Source of the DNA: Anaerolineae bacterium
Lineage (GTDB): Bacteria; Chloroflexota; Anaerolineae; B4-G1
Reading direction: 5' to 3'
Assembly: GCA_027079895.1 (NCBI GenBank)
Contig: JALWUZ010000368.1
Location: 1 to 5,527 of the forward strand
Length of the DNA stretch: 5,527 bases
Part shown: piece after piece, positions 1 to 5,527 of the stretch
How positions within the stretch are numbered: position 1 is the stretch's first letter
Layout: every line of letters begins with the position of its first letter
Notes under the pieces: generated by a model
Told to the model about the DNA's origin: nothing
Seen by the model: the letters and a program-made list of their open reading frames with translations, nothing else
The model's database searches: none
Position numbers and translations under genes: made by a program

Positions 1-2
1 TC

Positions 3-1736
3 ATCCCCCTGGTGGCTGTCGGCGCGGGGTACCTGGCCCTGGTCTACCGCTGGGAACGGGACGACACCGGGGCGCACATCCACCGGCGGCTGTTGGCGGT
101 GGCCGCCGGAGGGCTGGTGTTGCAACTGGCGACGCTGCTCATCCGTTACCCCCATCCCTTCCGCCTGCTCTACGACCTGACGGCCTCCGACTCCATCAAC
201 GGGTATCACACCGTCGCCGCCGGGATAAGCGACATCGGGGAGTTCCTGCGGGGGTATCCGGCGTTGATGCCGCGCCTCCCCAATCACGTCACCACCCATC
301 CGCCAGGGGTGGTGCTGCTGTTCTGGGGGACAGGGCAACTGCTGGGGCGTGTGCCGCCGCTGGCCCACGCTCTGGCCGACCGTTTCCGCGTGTTAGGCTG
401 CATGCACGCCTGGGTCTCCTCCGCCGACGATGTCGCCCTGGCCGGAGGGGCCTTCGGCTACCTCATGCCGCCGGTGGGGATGCTGACCGTGTTCCCGCTG
501 TACCACCTGGGGAAACAGCTCTACGGGAGGCGCGTAGCCTGGCGGTCGGCGGCCCTTTTCCCCCTCGTCCCGGCCTTCGTCCTGAACGCGGGGCAGGCCG
601 ACCAGATGTACCCGTTCTTTATCACGTCGGCGGCCCTCCTCTTCGACTACGGGCTGCGGGAGGAGCGCGGTTGGCCGCTGTTCTGGGCCGGGGTACTGCT
701 CTCTTGGGGCTCGTTCATGAGCCTGGGGCTGGCCGCTTCCCTGTTGCTGCTCGCGCTCTACGCCCTGTTTCTGGTGGCGCGGGGGACGGTGCGCCTGTCT
801 CCCCGGCTGATGGCGCGGCTGCTCGCCTTCGTCGTCGGGTTGGCGACGGTGTGGCTGGTCTACTGGGGCGCGACGGGGGTCAATCCGGCGGCGATTTGGC
901 AGGGCGGGCTGGGACGGCACATCGGATTGGAGCGGCCCTATGGCCGCTGGGTGCTCTTCAACCTGGTGGATTTTCTGCCGTTCACCGGAGTGGCGTTGAT
1001 TCTGGCCGCGCTGCCGGGGATGTGGGGGCTGTTCCGCCGCCCCGGTGAAGCCTGGTCTCCGGCCGTGCTCCTGGCGGTGTCGCTGCTGGACCTCTCCGGC
1101 CTGACGCGGGGGGAGGTCTCGCGGCTGTGGCTCTTCCTGACCCCGGCGGTCGTCCTGGCGGCGGCTGCCTCCCTGACGCTCTGGGGCGGGAAGGGGCTGT
1201 TTCGGGCGGTGGGGACACTGCTCCTGTTGCAACTGGCCCTGTTCGGGGCCCTCATCGCCGACCCCCACCCCCGTTTCTACGAGATGCGCACCTGGCCCAG
1301 GGAGTTGCCGCCGGTGCAGCACACCGTCGAGGCGGTCTTTGGGGATGTGCTCGAACTGGCGGGGTACGACCTCGACTCCCCGCAGGTCTCGCCGGGCGGG
1401 ACCCTCGACCTGACGCTCTACTGGCGGACGCTGGCCCGACCGGAGGGCCGTTACAAGGTGTTCACTCATCTCTACGACGAGCGGGCGGACGAACTGGCCG
1501 GTCAGCACGACAAGGTGCTCTTTCACGGCGACTGGCCGACCACCTGCTGGGCTCCGGGGGAGGTCTACCGGGCGACGTTCCACATTCCGGTGCGGGAGGA
1601 CGCACCGCCGGGGGAGTACCTGCTCCTGACCGGCTTCTACGACGAGACGAGCGGGGTTCGTCTCCCGGTGCGGCAGGCGGGATTCCCGGAGGATACCCGC
1701 GCCGTCCTGACGACCGTTAGGGTGCAAGGCAAATGA
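3..1736 (+). CDS. GT-C-type membrane glycosyltransferase with C-terminal beta-sandwich domain (5' partial)
   Basis: Probable polytopic glycosyltransferase of the PMT/ArnT-like (GT39/GT83) type, expected to transfer a sugar from a polyprenyl-phosphate donor on the outer face of the cytoplasmic membrane. The frame is open to the left edge and already inside a hydrophobic segment, so the true start lies upstream; the GTG at 12 is unlikely to be it. Counting that GTG codon as residue 1, hydrophobic segments lie near 27-44, 97-111, 143-164, 178-192, 203-213, 222-256, 267-287, 316-340, 349-361, 372-391 and 397-416. The loop after the second segment carries SD at 59-60 followed by NGYH, then HVTTHPPG at 92-99, then PLYHLGKQLYGRR at 162-174, a series typical of these enzymes. 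D60 is a candidate catalytic acid by position only. Residues 436-572 are soluble and strand-rich (GYDLDSP, LTLYWRTL, VFTHLYDE, GEYLLLTGFYD), a beta-sandwich familiar from Chloroflexota membrane glycosyltransferases. G+C is about 70% and I see no AGA arginine codon. The sugar and acceptor cannot be read from the sequence. Confidence 0.8.
   Translation: MPLVAVGAGYLALVYRWERDDTGAHIHRRLLAVAAGGLVLQLATLLIRYPHPFRLLYDLTASDSINGYHTVAAGISDIGEFLRGYPALMPRLPNHVTTHPPGVVLLFWGTGQLLGRVPPLAHALADRFRVLGCMHAWVSSADDVALAGGAFGYLMPPVGMLTVFPLYHLGKQLYGRRVAWRSAALFPLVPAFVLNAGQADQMYPFFITSAALLFDYGLREERGWPLFWAGVLLSWGSFMSLGLAASLLLLALYALFLVARGTVRLSPRLMARLLAFVVGLATVWLVYWGATGVNPAAIWQGGLGRHIGLERPYGRWVLFNLVDFLPFTGVALILAALPGMWGLFRRPGEAWSPAVLLAVSLLDLSGLTRGEVSRLWLFLTPAVVLAAAASLTLWGGKGLFRAVGTLLLLQLALFGALIADPHPRFYEMRTWPRELPPVQHTVEAVFGDVLELAGYDLDSPQVSPGGTLDLTLYWRTLARPEGRYKVFTHLYDERADELAGQHDKVLFHGDWPTTCWAPGEVYRATFHIPVREDAPPGEYLLLTGFYDETSGVRLPVRQAGFPEDTRAVLTTVRVQGK
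1719..1736 (+). promoter_or_regulatory. Translational coupling junction (ATGA overlap) between glycosyltransferase and methyltransferase
   Basis: The stop of the glycosyltransferase (TGA, 1734-1736) and the start of the methyltransferase (ATG, 1733-1735) share the ATGA sequence. A modest Shine-Dalgarno-like AGGGTG at 1719-1724 lies 8 nt before the ATG, inside the upstream gene. The overlap supports the 1733 start and implies that the methyltransferase is translated, at least partly, from the glycosyltransferase transcript. Confidence 0.65.
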
Positions 1737-2923
1737 GAACCGCTACCGTCGCGCAACGGAGACGTTACGGGGTGCTCACCGTCGAGCATGCCCGCGCCGT
1801 CGCCACAACTTATTTGGAACAGATCGGACTGGCCGAGGCGGTTTCGTTCGGGCTGCCGGAGATAGACGACCGCTACCACATCTGGCGCGTCCCGCTGGTG
1901 AGCAAAGGGCCACGGGAGGTGGTAGGCGAGGTCGTCATTGACGCCCGTACCTCCCTGGTTCACGAGGACAAGACGACCTCCAAGCACGTTTTGGAGCAAC
2001 GGCTGCTCAGGCGGAAGGGAGAGACAAGCCGTAAGAGCCGCCCACGGAACAAGCGGTACCGGCTCTCCGCGCTCAGAAACACCATCGCCTGCGGTGACGC
2101 GGAGGAGATATTGCAACAGTTACCGGAGGAATCCGTTGACCTGGTCTTCACCTCCCCGCCTTACTACAACGCCCGCCCGGAGTACGCCGAGTACATCACT
2201 TACGAGGAATACCTCCTCAAAATGCGCAAGGTCATTCAACTCTGCCACCGGGTTCTGAACGAGGGGCGGTTTTTCGTGATGAACGTCTCCCCCATCCTAA
2301 TCCGGCGTGCCAGCCGCAGCGCATCGTCCAAGCGAATCGCCGTACCCTTCGATATGCACCGCTTGTTCGTCGAGGAGGGGTTCGATTTCATTGACGACAT
2401 CATCTGGGAGAAGCCGGAAGGGGCCGGCTGGGCCACCGGTCGCGGGCGGAGGTTCGCGGCGGACCGGACGCCGTTGCAGTACAAACCGGTGCCGGTGACC
2501 GAGTATCTGCTCGTCTACCGGAAGCACACGGAGCGGCTGATTGACTGGAACATCCGGGCGCACCCCAAGCCGGAATTGGTGCGGGCCTCGAAGGTGCCCG
2601 ATGGGTATGAGCGGACGAACGTCTGGCGCATTAAACCGGCGCACGACAAGAAGCACCCGGCCGTCTTCCCGGAGGAGTTGGCGACGAAAGTCATCACTTA
2701 CTACTCCTTCGTGGGCGACGTGGTGCTCGACCCCTTCGCCGGAGTGGGCACCGTCGGGCGGGCGGCGGCAAAGTTGAATCGCCGGTTCGTGCTAATCGAG
2801 ATCAACCCGGAGTACACCCAGGAGATCCTCCGCCGCGCGAAGACCTGGTTGAGTAAAGATGAGGTGCAGGATGTATTTTTGATCAACTGCCCTCCAATCT
2901 CTGTAGACGATATGCTGTTGTGA
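1733..2923 (+). CDS. Type II DNA methyltransferase, beta class, probably N4-cytosine-specific
   Basis: S-adenosylmethionine-dependent DNA methyltransferase, 396 residues, which would protect host DNA from the endonuclease encoded next. The catalytic motif IV is TSPPY (residues 140-144), just after a VDLVF strand. The AdoMet-binding motif I is DPFAGVGT (333-340), followed by a motif-II-like LIEINPEY (354-361). Motif IV before motif I, with about 190 residues between them for target recognition, defines the beta class. The linker includes IIWEKPEG (223-230) and HPAVFPEEL (308-316), both usual in this group. S/T-PPY rather than DPPY favours exocyclic N4-cytosine methylation, but N6-adenine cannot be excluded. 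The methyltransferase core starts near residue 107; the first ~100 residues are an extra non-catalytic module with no Met in frame. An alternative GTG start at 1772 (residue 14) has GGAG 10 nt upstream, but the ATGA overlap favours 1733. Sampled G+C is 52-63%, with AGA codons at residues 2, 10 and 115, unlike the outer genes. Confidence 0.88.
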   Translation: MRTATVAQRRRYGVLTVEHARAVATTYLEQIGLAEAVSFGLPEIDDRYHIWRVPLVSKGPREVVGEVVIDARTSLVHEDKTTSKHVLEQRLLRRKGETSRKSRPRNKRYRLSALRNTIACGDAEEILQQLPEESVDLVFTSPPYYNARPEYAEYITYEEYLLKMRKVIQLCHRVLNEGRFFVMNVSPILIRRASRSASSKRIAVPFDMHRLFVEEGFDFIDDIIWEKPEGAGWATGRGRRFAADRTPLQYKPVPVTEYLLVYRKHTERLIDWNIRAHPKPELVRASKVPDGYERTNVWRIKPAHDKKHPAVFPEELATKVITYYSFVGDVVLDPFAGVGTVGRAAAKLNRRFVLIEINPEYTQEILRRAKTWLSKDEVQDVFLINCPPISVDDMLL

Positions 2924-2927
2924 GATG
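2921..2927 (+). other. Methyltransferase stop / endonuclease start junction without clear Shine-Dalgarno
   Basis: The methyltransferase stop TGA (2921-2923) is followed by one G and then the endonuclease ATG (2925-2927). The 20 nt before this ATG contain no convincing Shine-Dalgarno sequence, so the endonuclease probably depends on ribosomes that have just finished the methyltransferase. Such an order and coupling would keep endonuclease output tied to, and below, methyltransferase output. That consequence is inference. Confidence 0.6.
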
Positions 2928-4016
2928 GGAGAGATTCGATCCAGTTTAACATCGCTTTTTGGCGATGAGGCGTTGAGCCTGCTGAACGCCGGCGGGATGG
3001 AGTTGGTCAAGAAGATCGGGTTAGATACAGTCCGCTCGGTGGTGCTCGATGTGATGTCGGGCAGAAACTTGAGAGATTCGGCTGAGATGCTGACCCGTCA
3101 ACGATTGGCCTCCTTGAACGCCGCTATGGTCTCCATGTTCCTCAGAGGTTCTGCTGACCAGCCGGATTTTGCCGCTCAGTTGCCCTCCATTGCAACCAGA
3201 ATCTTACAACAGGGGCGACTTTCTAAATCCGAGAGATGGATTGCCCAGTGGGTATTGGGGCTCACCGACAAAGCCAGTCAGAACGTGCTCCGGGACGACG
3301 CCGCCTTGCTAGATGAGTACCGCGAGCGTTACGTGGAGACGTGTAACGAGGTAATCGAGAGAAGCGTTGCCGAATACGGGCCTCTATCGGGCGAACTGCG
3401 GCTTGGAGAAGGAACTGCAACGGAGGTGGGATGGAGGTTTATGGTCTATCTGTTGGGAGCGGTAGGGGCGCAAACTCTGACTATACGAGGCTCTGAGAAA
3501 TCTGCTTACGGCAAATTGTTCGAGCGGCTGGTACTGGGCTCTCTGCTCCACATCCTGGGATTCCGGTTTGTAGGTGATAAAGGGCCGCAGAGTTTTGAGC
3601 GCGAGTTCTGGTTGGCTTCGCGGGGGGACAGAAGGGAGAGCGATGCAACTGCCCTGTGGCGAGCAGGCCAGGGAGTACGTTTTGACATCGGATTCATCGG
3701 CCGGGGGAACCCCGAAATCTCACTAGACAAAGTGACGCGCTTCGCCAGGGAGATTGAGTTGGGCAAGTCGCGGTGGTATATGGCGACCATCATCATCGTG
3801 GACCGCATAGGAAGAGGAAGCCGTCTCAAAGATTTGGCCCGTGAGGTAGAAGGCGACATCGTGCAGATGAGTATGGCCTATTGGCCGCAAGAAGTCGCTC
3901 AAATCTTGCATCAACGGTTAGGATTTCAGCACGCTCTGGTGGATATGCCGCATTCGGAGATTCGGGCTTTCTTGAGTCAGGCAATGGAGACCGTTCCGCT
4001 GGAGGAGTTCCTGTAG
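2925..4016 (+). CDS. Probable type II restriction endonuclease, CfrBI-like
   Basis: Protein of 363 residues directly after the methyltransferase, which by position is the cognate restriction enzyme. Residues 1-185 look mainly helical and I recognise no motif in them. The C-terminal half reads like a PD-(D/E)XK nuclease core: an acidic helix, KLFERLVLGSLLHILGF (197-213, E200); a strand RFDIGFIG (252-259, D254); and a stretch REIELGK (275-281, E277 and K281) leading to the hydrophobic strand YMATIIIVDR (285-294). D254, E277 and K281 are candidate catalytic residues, though the spacing is ELGK rather than a textbook E-x-K. From memory, the FDIGFIG-to-EISLDKV segment and the size fit the CfrBI family (Pfam RE_CfrBI), whose founding member cuts CCWWGG and pairs with an N4-cytosine methyltransferase; no search was possible. 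Sampled G+C is 48-55%, against about 70% in the outer genes, and at least eight AGA arginine codons occur (residues 47, 50, 74, 92, 104, 146, 236, 297). Both suggest foreign origin. No controller (C) gene accompanies it. Endonuclease by context about 0.75, CfrBI family about 0.5. Confidence 0.72.
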   Translation: MGEIRSSLTSLFGDEALSLLNAGGMELVKKIGLDTVRSVVLDVMSGRNLRDSAEMLTRQRLASLNAAMVSMFLRGSADQPDFAAQLPSIATRILQQGRLSKSERWIAQWVLGLTDKASQNVLRDDAALLDEYRERYVETCNEVIERSVAEYGPLSGELRLGEGTATEVGWRFMVYLLGAVGAQTLTIRGSEKSAYGKLFERLVLGSLLHILGFRFVGDKGPQSFEREFWLASRGDRRESDATALWRAGQGVRFDIGFIGRGNPEISLDKVTRFAREIELGKSRWYMATIIIVDRIGRGSRLKDLAREVEGDIVQMSMAYWPQEVAQILHQRLGFQHALVDMPHSEIRAFLSQAMETVPLEEFL

Positions 4017-4021
4017 ACGAC

Positions 4022-4034
4022 AAGGGAGGTTGCA
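4022..4034 (+). promoter_or_regulatory. Strong ribosome binding site for the glycoside hydrolase
   Basis: AAGGGAGGT (4022-4030) is close to the anti-Shine-Dalgarno complement, with its GGAGG core ending 5 nt before the ATG at 4035. It lies in the 18-nt gap after the endonuclease stop, fixes the hydrolase start, and would allow translation independent of the upstream R-M genes. Confidence 0.85.
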
Positions 4035-5381
4035 ATGAGTTACTCGTATCACAACCGGGGACTGGCCGGGAAACAACTGTACGTCGCCATCGCCGCCTGG
4101 CTGATACTGGTCATCGCCGGGGCGACCTGCACCTGGTACGGCTGGTTCGGCCCCGGCAGCGACGGCGGGCAGCAAACGGCGGAGGAGGAGAGCACTCCCA
4201 TCGCCGCGCAGCAGGCCGTGACCACGCCACCCGCCGCTACGCCGACCACTCCCCCACCTCAGCCAACGGTGGTGCGTCCCACCGTCGAGCCGTCGGATGA
4301 GCCTTTCGGCTACGGCATCGCCATCAACGGCACCGGCGGCGGCGACATCAACTACTGGATGGATTTGGTGAAGAAACTCGGCCTCGGCTGGGTCAAACAG
4401 CAGGTGCGCTGGGGGGTATTCGAGAACAGCCCCGGTCAGATGGATTGGAGCGGCTACGACGCCGTCGTGGACGCCGCCAATCAGCGAGGCATCAAGGTCA
4501 TGTTCAGCGTCGTGGACGCCCCGCGCTGGTCGCGCAGTTACACCGACGATAACCCGGAAGGCGCACCGCCGGACAACCTCTCACTATACGCCGACTTCCT
4601 GGGCCGCCTGGTGGATCGCTATCAGGGCCGCATTCACGCCATCGAGGTCTGGAACGAGGAGAATCTGGATCGGGAGTGGGACACCGCCGAAGGGGTCAAC
4701 CCGGAGCGGTACGTCGAGATGCTCCGGCTCTCCTACCAGGCCATCAAGAGCCGTGACCCCAACATCATCGTCATCAGCGGGGCCCTCTCGCCGACGGGGT
4801 TGAACTGCAACGAGCCTTACCCGGACTGCCCGCCCACCGGTCGCCCCATCATCATGGACGATTTCGTCTACATGGAGCGGATGATCGCCGCCGGGTTCCT
4901 GAACTACTGCGATTGCGTCGGGGCGCACCACAACGGCATCAACATGCCGCCGGACGTGGCCTGGGACGAGGGGTACGACGACCCGACGGCCCAGTTTCGC
5001 GGCCCCTTCGACAACCCCGACCACAGTTGGTCGTTCAAGTCCACCCTGTGGGGCTATCACGACCGCATCGCGGCGGCGGGCAGCGATAAGCCGCTCTGCG
5101 TCACCGAGTTCGGCTGGGCTTCGGCGGAGGGGTTCGACGGCTACCCGCCGGGCTTCGAGTTCGCGCTGGACAACACGCTGGAGGAGCAAGCGCAGTGGGA
5201 CGTGGAAGCGTTCCAGTTGATGCGGCAGTGGGGTTTCGTCAAACTGGCTTTCCTGTGGAACCTGAACTACTCTCAACTGGGATGGGGCCCGGAGGACCCG
5301 AACGCTCCCTACGCGCTGATTGATTTCCAGGGTATGCCCCGCCCGGCCTTCGACGCCATCCAGCAGATGGAGAAGCCTTAG
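4035..5381 (+). CDS. Membrane-anchored clan GH-A glycoside hydrolase (GH39/GH5-like), surface-exposed
   Basis: Retaining-type glycoside hydrolase of 448 residues that should act outside the cytoplasmic membrane. Residues 16-37 form a single hydrophobic anchor (LYVAIAAWLILVIAG...) after a short N-terminus with K14; no good lipobox or signal-peptidase site is seen, so anchoring is likelier than release. Residues 41-90 are a Thr/Pro/Ala/Glu-rich flexible spacer. The catalytic (beta/alpha)8-type domain spans about 91-446. Clan GH-A signatures are WNEEN (206-210) with E208 as acid/base and VTEFGW (356-361) with E358 as nucleophile, 150 residues apart; R125 in QQVRW and H298/H299 in GAHHN are plausible active-site neighbours. 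C258/C265 and C292/C294 could form disulfides. The family resembles GH39 proteins of exopolysaccharide clusters such as PslG, but the substrate is not determinable here. G+C in sampled lines is 67-70% and no AGA codon was found, matching gene 1 rather than the R-M pair. With the glycosyltransferase and the next exported protein it suggests a surface glycan cluster. The start is set by the strong ribosome site. Confidence 0.85.
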   Translation: MSYSYHNRGLAGKQLYVAIAAWLILVIAGATCTWYGWFGPGSDGGQQTAEEESTPIAAQQAVTTPPAATPTTPPPQPTVVRPTVEPSDEPFGYGIAINGTGGGDINYWMDLVKKLGLGWVKQQVRWGVFENSPGQMDWSGYDAVVDAANQRGIKVMFSVVDAPRWSRSYTDDNPEGAPPDNLSLYADFLGRLVDRYQGRIHAIEVWNEENLDREWDTAEGVNPERYVEMLRLSYQAIKSRDPNIIVISGALSPTGLNCNEPYPDCPPTGRPIIMDDFVYMERMIAAGFLNYCDCVGAHHNGINMPPDVAWDEGYDDPTAQFRGPFDNPDHSWSFKSTLWGYHDRIAAAGSDKPLCVTEFGWASAEGFDGYPPGFEFALDNTLEEQAQWDVEAFQLMRQWGFVKLAFLWNLNYSQLGWGPEDPNAPYALIDFQGMPRPAFDAIQQMEKP

Positions 5382-5395
5382 CGGGCGACACACCA

Positions 5396-5527
5396 ATGGA
5401 TTCCGCGCGGAGACGTGACGGCGTGCGGCTCCTGCTCCTGGGGCTGGCCCTCCTGACCCTCGGCGCGTGGACGTGGGGGCAGGGGGAAGAGGTGGTGCTC
5501 CCCGAAAGTTCCCCCATCCCCCCGACC
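5396..5527 (+). CDS. N-terminus of an exported or membrane-anchored protein (3' partial)
   Basis: An ATG 14 nt after the hydrolase stop opens a frame of 44 codons that runs uninterrupted to the right edge. The peptide begins MDSARRRDGVR, a basic n-region, followed by a hydrophobic run of about 17 residues (LLLLGLALLTLGAWTWG) and then an acidic and proline-rich stretch (GEEVVLPESSPIPPT). This is the pattern of a signal peptide or signal anchor leading to an extracytoplasmic domain, similar in style to the preceding hydrolase. No in-frame alternative start was seen in the roughly 35 nt upstream, and the Shine-Dalgarno signal is weak (GCGGG at 5381-5385). Composition is very GC-rich, consistent with the host rather than the R-M genes. 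It is probably co-transcribed with the hydrolase. Function cannot be assigned from this fragment. Confidence 0.6.
   Translation, partial: MDSARRRDGVRLLLLGLALLTLGAWTWGQGEEVVLPESSPIPPT

Noticed and set aside
12..14. GTG as a true start for the glycosyltransferase.
   Set aside because: The frame stays open upstream (I-P-L before V) and the GTG falls inside a hydrophobic segment. There is no room in the window to see a ribosome site, so the gene is treated as 5' partial.
393..1727. Long open frame on the minus strand opposite the glycosyltransferase (444 codons).
   Set aside because: It is rich in Arg, Pro, Gln and Gly with no recognisable domain, as expected for the antisense of a GC-rich coding gene. 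The + strand frame has coherent membrane segments and family motifs.
2879..2907. Possible promoter before the endonuclease: TTGATC (2879-2884), 17 nt, TGTAGA (2902-2907).
   Set aside because: Only 4/6 and 3/6 matches to sigma-70 boxes. The region is relatively AT-rich for this window, so chance matches are expected; not strong enough to annotate.
1733..4016. Signs of a mobile element around the R-M pair (terminal inverted repeats, target duplications, tRNA attachment site).
   Set aside because: Comparing the sequence near 1733 and 4016 by eye showed no matching direct or inverted repeats, and there is no tRNA, integrase or transposase in the window.
4116..4131. Lipobox-like AGATC around C32 of the hydrolase.
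   Set aside because: The residue before the cysteine is Thr and position -3 is Gly, which does not fit [LVI][ASTVI][GAS]C. A simple membrane anchor explains the segment.
4584..5396. Minus-strand open frame of 270 codons opposite the hydrolase.
   Set aside because: Low-complexity Arg/Val/Pro-rich translation with no motif; the + strand hydrolase has catalytic motifs and a strong ribosome site.
1..5527. CRISPR arrays, RNA genes, riboswitches, rho-independent terminators.
   Set aside because: No repeat-spacer pattern, tRNA/rRNA-like segment or GC-hairpin followed by a T run was seen. The gaps between genes are at most 18 nt.

Overview
This window looks like GC-rich bacterial chromosome. Sampled 60-base lines are about 70% G+C in the outer genes. 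The most likely source is the phylum Chloroflexota (an Anaerolineae or Caldilineae-like lineage). That guess rests mainly on the first gene, which joins a multi-pass GT-C-type membrane glycosyltransferase to a C-terminal beta-sandwich of a kind I associate with that phylum. It is inference from protein style; no rRNA or other marker gene is present.

Layout, all on the + strand and almost without intergenic DNA: (1) the 3' part of a membrane glycosyltransferase gene, open at the left edge and ending at 1736; (2) a beta-class DNA methyltransferase, 1733-2923, which overlaps gene 1 by 4 nt (ATGA); (3) a probable type II restriction endonuclease, 2925-4016, starting one base after the methyltransferase stop; (4) a membrane-anchored clan GH-A glycoside hydrolase, 4035-5381, with a strong Shine-Dalgarno site; (5) the first 44 codons of a further exported or membrane-anchored protein, from 5396 to the right edge. 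No stretch over 300 bases lacks a gene. The largest gap is 18 nt.

Genes 1, 4 and 5 read as parts of a cell-surface polysaccharide or glycan cluster. The glycosyltransferase would move sugar from a lipid-linked donor on the outer face of the membrane. The anchored hydrolase would trim or release glycan there. Genes 2 and 3 form a compact restriction-modification (R-M) pair lying inside that run. The methyltransferase (TSPPY before DPFAGVGT) is probably N4-cytosine-specific. The endonuclease resembles, from memory, the CfrBI family, whose founding member cuts CCWWGG. An eye scan of the whole window found no CCWWGG site, although about seven would be expected from base composition alone. This fits the assignment but does not prove it.

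The endonuclease gene has visibly lower G+C (about 48-55% in sampled lines) and uses AGA arginine codons that the outer genes avoid. The R-M pair therefore looks acquired, yet it is joined so tightly to its neighbours that it must share their transcript unless an internal promoter exists. The points most worth a second look are this seamless insertion, the missing CCWWGG sites, and the roughly 100-residue non-catalytic N-terminal module on the methyltransferase.
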